In this document: positions 33,904-42,308 of the stretch, in pieces
How the letters are laid out: every line of letters begins with the position of its first letter
Position numbering within the stretch: the first letter of the stretch is position 1
The notes under the pieces: model-generated
What the model saw: only the letters and a program-made list of their open reading frames with translations
Told to the model about the DNA's origin: nothing
Database searches by the model: none
Translations under genes and position numbers: made by a program
Source: Bacillota bacterium
GTDB taxonomy: Bacteria; Bacillota; Syntrophomonadia; Syntrophomonadales; DTU052
Length of the DNA: 48,816 bases
NCBI GenBank assembly: GCA_029781825.1
Contig: JAKOVY010000034.1
Location: 1 to 48,816, forward strand
Direction of reading: 5' to 3'

Positions 33904-34959
33904 TCAATCACCTGCCTCCGTAAAATGACCCCCGGTACGCCGCAGCAGCATAATAAAAAACGGTGTCCCGAACAAAGCCGTAACCACTCCCAACGGCAGT
34001 TCAACCGGTGCCAGAACCGTGCGCGCCAGGATGTCGGCCCCCAGCAAGAGTATGGCCCCCGACAGAACCGAAACCGGGACCAGCAGGCGGTGATCCGGCC
34101 CGACCAGGATTCTCGCCACATGAGGAACGATGAGCCCAACGAACCCGATCATTCCGCTTGCAGCCACCGCGGCACCGGTCAATACAGAAGCCACCAGCAG
34201 AAGAACGGCTTTGACCTTCTCCACCTCAACTCCTAAATTGTGGGCCGTTTCCTCACCCAGCAGCATCAGATTGAGGTCGCGGGCGTAATAAACAGCCACC
34301 GTTATGCCGGCTATGAGGTACGGCAGGGTATACAGCACATAATTCCAATAGCGACCGGCAAGCCCGCCCATCAGCCAGAAGACAATGGTGTGCATCTGAT
34401 CCTGTCCGAAATAGATCAGCAGGGAGATTAGGGCCGAGAGCAAAGAGTTCAGAGCCAATCCGGCCAGAAGGAGGTTGGGAATGGGCACCACTCCTCCGCT
34501 TCTGGCCAACCTGTACACCAGGATCACGGCCAGGAAAGCCCCGGCTGAAGCCAATAAGGGTACGGCTCCCAGGCCCTGCCAGCTTACACTCAATCCCACT
34601 GAGATGGCTATGGTCGCCCCCAGGCCGGCTCCGGCTGAGGCTCCAATAATGTGAGGATCGGCCATAGGATTTTTGAACAGTCCCTGGAAGATGGCCCCCG
34701 CAAGGGCCAGGGCCGAACCCACAACCAGGGCCAGAACCACCCGCGGCAGCCTGATCAAAAGTATTATCGTCTCATGACTCTCCGGCCAATCTGGAGCCAT
34801 GAAGGCATAGAACTCCGGCAATCGATGAAGCAAAATCTCGAAGACCCGGAGTGGCGAAATGTAGACGCTCCCGATGGTTGTGGCCAGAAGCAGCAGCAAT
34901 AGGAGAGCAACTGTTAACAGCCACAGGGCATGGCGTTTGAAAAAACCTATTTCGATCAC
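33904..34959 (-). CDS. btuC: cobalamin/iron ABC permease (FecCD family)
   Basis: 351 residues from the GTG at 34959, which follows the btuF stop by 1 nt; the frame open upstream to 35040 overlaps btuF. About ten membrane helices with the FecCD signatures RLPRVVLALVVGSALALAG, QGLFKNPMADPHIIGASAGAG, and MIGFVGLIVPHVARILVG. Forms the membrane channel of the B12 importer between btuF and btuD. Confidence 0.93.
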   Translation of the reverse strand: MIEIGFFKRHALWLLTVALLLLLLLATTIGSVYISPLRVFEILLHRLPEFYAFMAPDWPESHETIILLIRLPRVVLALVVGSALALAGAIFQGLFKNPMADPHIIGASAGAGLGATIAISVGLSVSWQGLGAVPLLASAGAFLAVILVYRLARSGGVVPIPNLLLAGLALNSLLSALISLLIYFGQDQMHTIVFWLMGGLAGRYWNYVLYTLPYLIAGITVAVYYARDLNLMLLGEETAHNLGVEVEKVKAVLLLVASVLTGAAVAASGMIGFVGLIVPHVARILVGPDHRLLVPVSVLSGAILLLGADILARTVLAPVELPLGVVTALFGTPFFIMLLRRTGGHFTEAGD

Positions 34960-34960
34960 C

Positions 34961-35896
34961 TCACAATGCCAATTCCGGGTGGATAATGGACAGCAGAGCA
35001 TCCATGGCCTCGATAACCCTCGGACCCGCCCGGCTGACAATATCGGGATTTATGGATTCAACCCGCCCGGACTGAACGGCCTTGAGCTTCTGCCAACCCC
35101 CTTCGCGGTTCATGGGGTTGATAGCCGCATCTCCATGGCTTTCCGGGTATACGATCACTTCCGGATTGCGCAGGAAAATCACCTCTTCACTTATCTCGGG
35201 ATACGAGGTGGCGGCATCACCGGCCAGGTTCACCCCTCCGCATACGGTGATCAGGTCGTCAATAAGAGTACCCGGCCCCGCCGTCATCGGCGGCTCATGC
35301 CAGATCTCGAAATAAACCAGGGGGTTATTCTCCACCCCGGCCACCCTTGACCGAATCTGTTCTATCTTATCCCTGATCTTTCCGGCCAGGCGAGACGCCT
35401 CCGCCCGGTTTCCCGTAGCCCGGCCGATCACCTCCACTGCTCCGCTGATATCCAGCAGTCGCTTCGGCTCCACTGCCAGGACCGTTATTCCCGCCTTCTC
35501 CAGGGATGGTATTAACAGACTGTGTATGCTCTCCGCTACCACCAGGTCCGGTTCCAGAGCTATTATCATCTCGAGGTTGGGATCGCTGAACCCTCCTATC
35601 TTCTCACACTTAAGTGCGGCTTCCGGGTAGTTGCAGTAGGTTGTAACTCCAACAATTCGTGAATCCATTCCGATAGCGTAGAGGATCTCGGTATTGCTGG
35701 GTGACAATGAGACTATGCGCTGCGGCTGTTCGGCGATAGATACCCGGCGTCCCAGGTCATCCTGGATGGTTACCGGATACCCGGGATTCTCCTCCTTAAC
35801 CATCGGCGGTGCCGCTGACCGCATGCTGCAGCCTCCGATTAACGCCAGTCCCGTCAGCAGCACGATAAACATTGTTATTCGTGGTAATTTGTACAT
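34961..35896 (-). CDS. btuF: cobalamin-binding lipoprotein of the ABC importer
   Basis: 311 residues from the second ATG (35896), with AAGGAGG 5 nt upstream; the GTG at 35911 is upstream of that site. Lipoprotein signal with lipobox LIGGC. Substrate-binding fold with RIVSLSPSNTEILYAIGM, GVTTYCNYP, and IHSLLIPSLEKAGI. Captures B12 outside and hands it to BtuC. The operon and riboswitch make B12 more likely than a siderophore. Confidence 0.92.
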   Translation of the reverse strand: MYKLPRITMFIVLLTGLALIGGCSMRSAAPPMVKEENPGYPVTIQDDLGRRVSIAEQPQRIVSLSPSNTEILYAIGMDSRIVGVTTYCNYPEAALKCEKIGGFSDPNLEMIIALEPDLVVAESIHSLLIPSLEKAGITVLAVEPKRLLDISGAVEVIGRATGNRAEASRLAGKIRDKIEQIRSRVAGVENNPLVYFEIWHEPPMTAGPGTLIDDLITVCGGVNLAGDAATSYPEISEEVIFLRNPEVIVYPESHGDAAINPMNREGGWQKLKAVQSGRVESINPDIVSRAGPRVIEAMDALLSIIHPELAL

Positions 35897-35947
35897 CATG
35901 GCCTCCTTCACTCAGTTTCTTCATACATGACAACCCGGTTTTGCGTG

Positions 35948-36991
35948 TTATAAACTATCACGGCCCGTGACCTCGTCCAGGGTGTCCATCTCCTGCAGTA
36001 TCTTTATGCTCGCATCTATCAAGCCAAAAGCGAGGGCCGCACCGGTACCCTCTCCCAGGCGCATACGCATGTGCAAGACCGGTCTGACTCCCAGCATGTT
36101 GAGCATAATATCGTGTCCGGTCTCCTCGGAGAGGTGCGAAGCGAAGATATAATCTTTAACCCGGGCATCGAACCGGCTGGCTACCAGGGCCGCAGCCGTA
36201 GAGATAAAACCGTCGATCACCACCGGTACCCGTCTTGAGGCCGCGCCAAGGATACACCCCGCAAGACCGGCGATCTCCAGGCCTCCGACCTTGGCCAGAA
36301 CCTCCAAGGGGTTCCGGGGGTCGGGTCGGTGTTTCTGCACCACCCGTCTTACAATCTCACGCTTGTGCTGCAGTTGCCGGTCGTCACAGCCGGTGCCGCG
36401 TCCTACCACCAACTCCGGAGGAAAACCGGATAACACTGACAGAATGGCAGAACTGGCCGTGGTATTGCCAATACCCATCTCACCGGTCCCAATGAGTTCA
36501 ATTCCTTGATCAATGGCGGCGCAAGCTATATCACAACCGGCGATTACCGCCCGCCTGGCTTCTTCCTCGGTCATGGCCGGTTCCCGGAGCATGTTGCCGG
36601 TTCCCTCCCGGATCTTGCGCTCCAGGAGTTCGGGGTGTTCAATCCTCCCCTTGACTCCGATATCCACCACCAGAGTCCTGGCCCCCGCCTGCCGCGCCAG
36701 GACGTTGACGGCGGCACCTCCCCGAAGAATGGTATGAACCATGAGCCTGGTGAGAGATTGCGGATAGCTGCTGACCCCCTCACTTGCTATCCCGTGATCC
36801 CCCGCCATAATGATGATGGCCTTATTCCGCACACTGGGAGGTACCTTCCCGGTAATCCCGGAGAGGCGAACGGCAATCTCCTCCAAAACCCCCAAGCTCC
36901 CCGGCGGTTTTGCCAGGTGGTTGAGCCGCTCCCCGGTTAGAGCCATTGCATTTTGGTCGAGGGAGGGTATGGTAATTTCAAGATCATTCAT
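35948..36991 (-). CDS. cobT: nicotinate-nucleotide-dimethylbenzimidazole phosphoribosyltransferase
   Basis: 347 residues. Motifs KPPGSLGVLEEIA (about 28-40), IIMAGDHGIASEGVSSYP, GEMGIGNTTASSAIL and MRLGEGTGAALAF with the catalytic Glu near residue 315. Moves phosphoribose from nicotinate mononucleotide to the benzimidazole base, giving alpha-ribazole phosphate for cobS. First gene after the cobalamin riboswitch; GGAGG precedes the ATG. Confidence 0.96.
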   Translation of the reverse strand: MNDLEITIPSLDQNAMALTGERLNHLAKPPGSLGVLEEIAVRLSGITGKVPPSVRNKAIIIMAGDHGIASEGVSSYPQSLTRLMVHTILRGGAAVNVLARQAGARTLVVDIGVKGRIEHPELLERKIREGTGNMLREPAMTEEEARRAVIAGCDIACAAIDQGIELIGTGEMGIGNTTASSAILSVLSGFPPELVVGRGTGCDDRQLQHKREIVRRVVQKHRPDPRNPLEVLAKVGGLEIAGLAGCILGAASRRVPVVIDGFISTAAALVASRFDARVKDYIFASHLSEETGHDIMLNMLGVRPVLHMRMRLGEGTGAALAFGLIDASIKILQEMDTLDEVTGRDSL

Positions 36992-37180
36992 TGTGACAAC
37001 GACCTCCGCATCCCCACATCGGCATTAATCCTGCGTTAACCGCTGCGGTCGGTTTTTCAGGCCATTCGACCCCACGTTGCGCTGCCAAGAAAAAAGGGCC
37101 CCGGCCAAAGAACGATTGGACGAGAACCCGTGGTACTCAACACGATGCTGTTCCCCCCTTTCCTCGAAGGCAGGTTACAA

Positions 37181-37368
37181 GGTGAACAGGCAGGTCTCCT
37201 GGCTCCGGTTCATGGCTTGCCTGCACCTTCCCAGCAATAGCCAGTGGTTTTAGTCATTTGACTAATCGCAGGCTCGCTCCCCGTCACAGTGGCGGGACCG
37301 CGCCGGCTTCTGTGAGCGTAAAAAGCTCCCGGCTTCCCTATTATCCCCAGCGGGGCACCTGTTCACGT
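37181..37368 (-). promoter_or_regulatory. cobalamin riboswitch
   Basis: Minus strand, about 190 nt: outer pairing GTGAACAGG / CCTGTTCACC, the segment AATAGGGAAGCCGG, the B12-box core GCCACTGTGACGGGG, and the 3' part GGGAAGGTGCAGGC then AGCCAGGAGACC. These are the conserved elements of the AdoCbl riboswitch. It controls the cobT-btuFCD-cobUS operon, repressing it when B12 is plentiful. Between it and cobT (36992-37180) a GC-rich stretch followed by T6 (about 37091-37105) may be the terminator of the expression platform, but its stem is short. Confidence 0.93.
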
Positions 37369-37502
37369 TATGCGGTTTTTTCAGCTGACTCCATTTTATA
37401 CTACCACAGGTGAAAATGATAGACGGCTGGAAACAACAATAGACTCCGAAAATCTTGAATGCTTCGAGCGCTTTTTCGAGCCCCCTCGTCCCTCCGGCGT
37501 GG

Positions 37503-37549
37503 TATAATTTGGTGAAAGTATTCTGCAAAACACTCGTATTAAATACGAG
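37503..37549 (+). promoter_or_regulatory. extended -10 promoter and 8-1-8 palindrome
   Basis: TGGTATAAT gives an extended -10 box (TATAAT 37503-37508) without a clear -35. CTCGTATT (37533-37540) and AATACGAG (37542-37549) form a perfect palindrome in the leader of the ABC operon, 21 nt before its GTG start. It is a likely operator. Confidence 0.55.
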
Positions 37550-37570
37550 CAACAGATCGAGGAGCATAAC

Positions 37571-38275
37571 GTGGATAAATACGCCGTTGAAATAGAAAAC
37601 CTCCGCAAGGTTTACCGGGTGGGAGATGAAAAGGTGGTGGCCCTTAACAACGTCTCCCTTAAAATCAGATCCGGTGAAATCTGCTGTATTCTCGGCACTT
37701 CCGGTTCCGGAAAGTCGACCTTGCTCCACCTCATAGCGGGGTTGGAGAAACCCACCCGCGGCAGCATCAAAATTAACGGCAATCGCATCGACAAGATGAA
37801 TGAGCGCCAGCTGGCCCTGTTCCGGCAGCGGTTTATCGGTTTTGTCTTTCAGTCGTATAACCTCCTGCCCACCCTGACTGCGCTGGAAAACGTGTGCCTG
37901 CCCCTGACCTTCCGCGGGGTTAAGAAAAGCATTCGGGAGAGAGAAGCCGCCCGCATGCTGGAAGCCGTTGGCTTGAAGACACATATGAACCACCTGCCAA
38001 CCCAGATGAGCGGAGGGCAGCAGCAAAGAGTTGGAATCGCCCGGGCTTTTGTGTGCAAGCCCGCCCTGGTGCTGGCGGATGAACCCACCGGAAACCTGGA
38101 CTCCAAAACCACCCGGGAGATTAAAGAGCTGATCCTGAAACTGGCTCGTGCAAACAGGCAAACCCTGATCATTGTCACCCACGACAGTGACGTGGCCAGC
38201 ATTGCAGACAGGATAGTCCACATTCTGGACGGCTCCATTGAAAAAATTGAAGATAATTCTGTAAGCGAGGGTTGA
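37571..38275 (+). CDS. ABC transporter ATPase (MacB/LolD type)
   Basis: 234 residues from GTG (GAGGAG 6 nt upstream). Walker A GTSGSGKST, QSYNLLPTLTALENV (Q-loop), signature QMSGGQQQRV, Walker B LVLADEPTGNLDS, H-loop VTHD. This is the subfamily that powers MacB-type mechanotransmission permeases, and the matching permease is two genes downstream. Four nucleotides separate it from the next gene. Confidence 0.95.
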   Translation: MDKYAVEIENLRKVYRVGDEKVVALNNVSLKIRSGEICCILGTSGSGKSTLLHLIAGLEKPTRGSIKINGNRIDKMNERQLALFRQRFIGFVFQSYNLLPTLTALENVCLPLTFRGVKKSIREREAARMLEAVGLKTHMNHLPTQMSGGQQQRVGIARAFVCKPALVLADEPTGNLDSKTTREIKELILKLARANRQTLIIVTHDSDVASIADRIVHILDGSIEKIEDNSVSEG

Positions 38276-38279
38276 TACG

Positions 38280-39953
38280 ATGAGGATTGGACGTCTGGTA
38301 CAATTATTCGGTTTAGTACTCATACTGTTTCTGGGGTTCCTGCCGTTAGCCGCAGCCAGCGATGGTTTTGACGGCGGCGAGGTGATACGCGAAGCCCCGC
38401 ATTTAATAATCCCGAGCGACAGGTGGATGCCGGTTTTCAAAGCCGGGGAAAAGGTTTCACTTGACATTCCCATAGAAAACACCACCAACGGTACGGCCAA
38501 AAACGTGGAAGTTTCGCTGGTGGTCGGCGATCTGTCCAAGTTTCCCTTTAAAACTGAGAGAATGACCTTTACCAAACACATATCATCGATAACCTCGGGC
38601 ACGGTCATAGCCAGTTTCAACCTGACGGTGCCGGCCAACACCAAGCCCGGAATTTATCCCGTCGATGTCAACGTCAAATACGAATCTGACGTTGGAGGCG
38701 GGGGGCAGCTCAGCAGCACCGTGTACGTGGAAATTGTCAATGATTACCGCCAGCCCGCCATCAGCCTGATGAATGTCCGCCTGCCGGATGAGCGTCTCCC
38801 GGCCGGCAAATCAACTCTGGTGACGCTGGTCCTTAACAACGAAGGGGATCTGCCGGTTAAGGATGTCCGGGTCACCCTTACCGGCTTTAACAGCGGACTG
38901 GCTCTGGACAACTGGTCGGACACACAGAAGCTCGGGGAAATGAAAGCCCGCGAAATCAAACCGGTAACCTTCCGCATCCATGTGGACCCGGAGACCAAGA
39001 CCGGAACCTATATCCTGGATCTCAGCATCAGCTGCAACGACGAATACGATCAGGAGTACAAAACCGAGACCAAGGTCTATTTGCCGGTAGCCGGCAAAGG
39101 GAGCCAGGATGACCTGATTCCCCGGATCCTGATCAGCAACTATGATTACGGAAGCAGTGACTTTGCCGTTCCCGGGCAGGAATTTGTCCTGAATATGTCC
39201 TTCACCAATACCAGCGAACAGACGGCAGTCAAGAACATCAAGATAAGCCTGAGTTCGGACGGACAGGTCTTTATTCCGGTAAGCAGCGGCAGTACCCTGT
39301 ACATACGAGAAATCGGGCCGGGAGAAACGGTTAACTCCGGCATCAGATTAAAGCCGAGAGAGAACGCGGAATCCCAGACCTACAGCATTTCCGCTGATAT
39401 CGAGTTTCAGGACTCCGAGGGGAACAAGCTGTCTGAGAAGGAGGTAATCAGCATCCCCGTCATGCAGTCCGTCAAGCTGCTCGTAACCGACCCCGTGATA
39501 CCTCAGGCCTTCTCCGGCAGTCCGGTAACCGTTTCCGTGGACTTTTATAATACCGGTCGGGCCACCATCCGCAACCTGCAGATTTACACCACCGGTCAAT
39601 TCCAGGTCAATGACGGCTATCTGTTCCTGGGTACTCTGGAATCCGGGAAAAGCGACTACTATGATGTTACTGTAATTCCGGGCGAAACCGGTGAACTAAG
39701 CGGGAAGATAATTTTTGAGTACGATGACGACGGCGGCAGGCACTACCAGACGGAAAAAGAGTTCACCCTGGTAGTCGCTGAACCCATGCCGATGCCGAAT
39801 CCGGGCGACATGGAACCGCCGATGGCTCCTACCAACCCGTCCGTTTTTAAGTGGTGGATGATTCCCGGACTTTTGGTGCTCCTGGCAGCAATCGGTTTTG
39901 TGATCTACCGGAAGAAGAAAAAAGCAAAAGAGGCAATGTTCTTAGATGAATAG
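38280..39953 (+). CDS. secreted, membrane-anchored protein with Ig-like/CARDB repeats
   Basis: 557 residues. Signal peptide (1 to about 26, apolar core LFGLVLILFLGFLPLAAA). Then four beta-sandwich repeats of about 100-120 residues, recognisable by NTTNGTAKNVEVSL, NNEGDLPVKDVRVTL, NTSEQTAVKNIKISL and NTGRATIRNLQIYT: the CARDB / COG1361 S-layer-type pattern. A Pro/Met-rich linker (PMPMPNPGDMEPP) leads to a membrane helix (about 528-547) and a KKKKAK tail. It is thus held outside the cell by its C-terminus. Encoded between an ABC ATPase and a MacB-type permease (8-bp overlap with the latter), it probably works with them in export or envelope sensing. Confidence 0.85.
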   Translation: MRIGRLVQLFGLVLILFLGFLPLAAASDGFDGGEVIREAPHLIIPSDRWMPVFKAGEKVSLDIPIENTTNGTAKNVEVSLVVGDLSKFPFKTERMTFTKHISSITSGTVIASFNLTVPANTKPGIYPVDVNVKYESDVGGGGQLSSTVYVEIVNDYRQPAISLMNVRLPDERLPAGKSTLVTLVLNNEGDLPVKDVRVTLTGFNSGLALDNWSDTQKLGEMKAREIKPVTFRIHVDPETKTGTYILDLSISCNDEYDQEYKTETKVYLPVAGKGSQDDLIPRILISNYDYGSSDFAVPGQEFVLNMSFTNTSEQTAVKNIKISLSSDGQVFIPVSSGSTLYIREIGPGETVNSGIRLKPRENAESQTYSISADIEFQDSEGNKLSEKEVISIPVMQSVKLLVTDPVIPQAFSGSPVTVSVDFYNTGRATIRNLQIYTTGQFQVNDGYLFLGTLESGKSDYYDVTVIPGETGELSGKIIFEYDDDGGRHYQTEKEFTLVVAEPMPMPNPGDMEPPMAPTNPSVFKWWMIPGLLVLLAAIGFVIYRKKKKAKEAMFLDE

Positions 39954-41313
39954 ACTGGACCTTATATCCATGAGCTATAGAAATCTGATGCGGAGGAAGA
40001 CCAGAGCCGTGCTTACGGTGCTGGGGGTGGTAATCGGCACCGCCTCCATCGTGGTAATGCTCTCGCTCGGCCTGGCGATGGATAAGTCCATGAAAGAGAG
40101 CCTTTCAAGCATGGGCAGCCTTAATATTATCCAGGTCTACTCCTCGTATCAGTGGTATGGCGATGGGCAGCAGCAACCGGGCCAGCAGGTCCACCTTGAC
40201 GATGAAGCGGTAGCCGCATTCAAAAAAATTCCCGGTGTTCAGGCGGTTATGGCGGAGAAGCACAGCTATTTAAAGATGGTGTCCGGCAGAATGGTGGCGG
40301 GGGTACCCGTAATAGGCATCGACCCCGAGGTTATGGAGGAGTTTGATTTCAAAGCAGAAACCGGCCGCTTATTGCTGAGCTCCGACAAGAACGCCATAGT
40401 GTTCGGTAAGATGGTGGCTTTTAACTTCTACAATCCCAGAGCAAGAGGCAATCAGGGGATGATGCCGATGTACTTTCCGGGAGACCCCAATCAACCTGAG
40501 CCGGAACCGCCGGTGGACCTCTTGAGCGGGAAACTTATGATAAGCACCGATCATTACTTCGGTGAGCCGCGCCGTTCCATCCCGGAACTGGATTACAATC
40601 CTCCTGAACCCCACGAAGCCAAAGGGGTGGGAATTCTTGCACAATCCAACAATGAAAAGGATTACAACGCTTATATGAACCTGAAGGCTCTTGAGGAAAT
40701 CATTGCGGCAGACCAGCGTTCAACCGGCCAGAGGCCGTCCCGGAATGGACAGGAAGACCAGTATTCCTCGATACGAGTCAAGGCACGGGACATCAACCAG
40801 GTCCAATCGATCCAGCAGCAGATCAAAGATATGGGATACCAGACCTCCAGCCTCTCCGACATACTGGAATCGATGCAGAAGCAGTCCCGTACCATGATGG
40901 CCATCCTGGGGGCCATTGGAGCCGTCAGCCTCCTGGTTGCTGCCATAGGTATTGCTAACACCATGATGATGAGTATTTATGAAAGAACCAAGGAGATTGG
41001 TATCATCAAAGTGCTGGGGGCCGATATCTCCGATATTCAGAAACTGTTTTTGCTGGAAGCGGGTATGATCGGCCTGGGGGGCGGGGTAATTGGGCTGGCA
41101 TTAAGCTACCTGACATCTTTCGGATTGAATAAAGGCTACGCACATTTCGCCCGGCAGTTTTCCCCCGGCGGGATCGACGCCATGTCCATAATACCCCCGC
41201 AACTGGCAATCGCAGCCGTCATATTTGCCGCGCTGATCGGTGTTGTCTCAGGTTATCTCCCGGCTCGTCGGGCCATGAACCTTTCGGCCTTGGAAGCGAT
41301 AAGGAATGAATGA
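39946..41313 (+). CDS. MacB-type ABC transporter permease
   Basis: 455 residues. N-terminal membrane helix (AVLTVLGVVIGTASIVVML), a large extracytoplasmic MacB domain (about 55-310, with a Gln/Pro-rich loop GDGQQQPGQQ and FPGDPNQPEPEPP), then three FtsX-family helices (MMAILGAIGAVSLLVAAIG, GLGGGVIGLALSYL, LAIAAVIFAALIGVV) and the coupling segment YERTKEIGIIKVLGA. Partners the ATPase at 37571. Substrate unknown. Confidence 0.93.
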   Translation: MNRLDLISMSYRNLMRRKTRAVLTVLGVVIGTASIVVMLSLGLAMDKSMKESLSSMGSLNIIQVYSSYQWYGDGQQQPGQQVHLDDEAVAAFKKIPGVQAVMAEKHSYLKMVSGRMVAGVPVIGIDPEVMEEFDFKAETGRLLLSSDKNAIVFGKMVAFNFYNPRARGNQGMMPMYFPGDPNQPEPEPPVDLLSGKLMISTDHYFGEPRRSIPELDYNPPEPHEAKGVGILAQSNNEKDYNAYMNLKALEEIIAADQRSTGQRPSRNGQEDQYSSIRVKARDINQVQSIQQQIKDMGYQTSSLSDILESMQKQSRTMMAILGAIGAVSLLVAAIGIANTMMMSIYERTKEIGIIKVLGADISDIQKLFLLEAGMIGLGGGVIGLALSYLTSFGLNKGYAHFARQFSPGGIDAMSIIPPQLAIAAVIFAALIGVVSGYLPARRAMNLSALEAIRNE

Positions 41314-41373
41314 CGGGGATTGCCGGAACGTTGGCATCAGCCATAACTACCGTATGGTAAAGGAGCGTCAGCG

Positions 41374-41808
41374 GTGTTGGAGATTGAAAACCGCGGTCTG
41401 GAAGAAGAACTCTTTAATGCGATAACCGAGCATAACCTGCAAGCCCCTTTTTATATTATGCTAGGCCTTAAACCCACCGGTTTGGGCAAAGGATGGGCTC
41501 GGTACGCCCTTACGCTCAACCACCAGCACTGCAATGCCCAGGGGAAACCCCATGGTGGAGTAATTGCCACCATGGCAGACACCGCGATGGGCAATGCCCT
41601 TGCTACAGTCGGCATAAGACCTCTAACCGCAGAATTCACCCTGCACCTTATCCATTCACCCTCGGTGGGTGCCCAGGTTGTAGTCGAGGCCGAGGTAGTC
41701 TCCCTGGGGTCCCGGCTGGGATTCACCAGGGCTACTGTAACCTGCGAGGGCCGTATTGTCGCCACAGCCCAGGGTTGTTTTGTCAACAACGGTCCGGTTA
41801 GTCCATGA
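41374..41808 (+). CDS. PaaI-type hotdog thioesterase
   Basis: 144 residues from GTG at 41374 (AAGGAG 8 nt upstream). Hotdog-fold motif NAQGKPHGGVIATMADTAMGNAL, with the HGG turn and the Asp-containing helix of PaaI/YdiI enzymes, and SLGSRLGFTRATVTCEGRIVA. Hydrolyses aryl- or acyl-CoA thioesters. Stands alone 60 nt after the ABC operon, fitting the acyl-CoA metabolism elsewhere in the window. Confidence 0.88.
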   Translation: MLEIENRGLEEELFNAITEHNLQAPFYIMLGLKPTGLGKGWARYALTLNHQHCNAQGKPHGGVIATMADTAMGNALATVGIRPLTAEFTLHLIHSPSVGAQVVVEAEVVSLGSRLGFTRATVTCEGRIVATAQGCFVNNGPVSP

Positions 41809-41888
41809 CAGCACTGAACCACCGGGAAGGAATTATTAATTCAGGCGATGGATAACAGGGGGTTTGATTATTATCACGGCTCAGGTCA

Positions 41889-42308
41889 TTACTTCACCGG
41901 TCTTCGTGCAAACGGCACCCGGTAAAGATATCCGGTTGATTCCAGAGCGTCCAATGTCCATTCCCCGCCGACCCCGGCAATCATCCACCGCAGGAATTCC
42001 CACAGGTCCTTATCAATCTCGTCGTCTTCCGGCAGCGGGTCGATATCTTCAACCAGCAGCAGGATCTCCAGCCCGCAGGGGAAGGGACGCCCGGTTTTCC
42101 CTACAAATACTACCTCGTAAATCCTTCCGCTTTCCGCCTGGAAGTAATGGTTGTTACCTCCATCCACGTCTCCGGGCTGCAGCTCTAGCTCCTGGCGAAA
42201 GAACCGGCGAAACTCATCGTAGTGATCCAGCTTGGTTTCGGTAAGCACCAATTCGCGACGGTAAGCCGGCATATTGTCAACAAGTTTAATCCAACGCACA
42301 GACTTCAC
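41889..42308 (-). CDS. hypothetical protein
   Basis: 139 residues; I do not recognise a family. Acidic, soluble, no signal peptide, with a WTLDALESTGYLYRVPF segment near the end and CGLEILLLVEDIDPLPEDDEID in the middle. Overlaps the upstream hydrolase gene by 4 nt (ATGA type), so the two are translationally coupled and probably act together. Confidence 0.65.
   Translation of the reverse strand: MKSVRWIKLVDNMPAYRRELVLTETKLDHYDEFRRFFRQELELQPGDVDGGNNHYFQAESGRIYEVVFVGKTGRPFPCGLEILLLVEDIDPLPEDDEIDKDLWEFLRWMIAGVGGEWTLDALESTGYLYRVPFARRPVK

Noticed and set aside
37091-37105. GC-rich stretch followed by T6 between the riboswitch and cobT as a firm terminator
   Set aside because: The best stem is only 3-4 bp with a tiny loop; recorded only as a possible expression platform.
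37262-38644. 460-codon minus-strand frame
   Set aside because: It lies opposite the ABC ATPase gene and overlaps the cobalamin riboswitch; it is a shadow of real genes.
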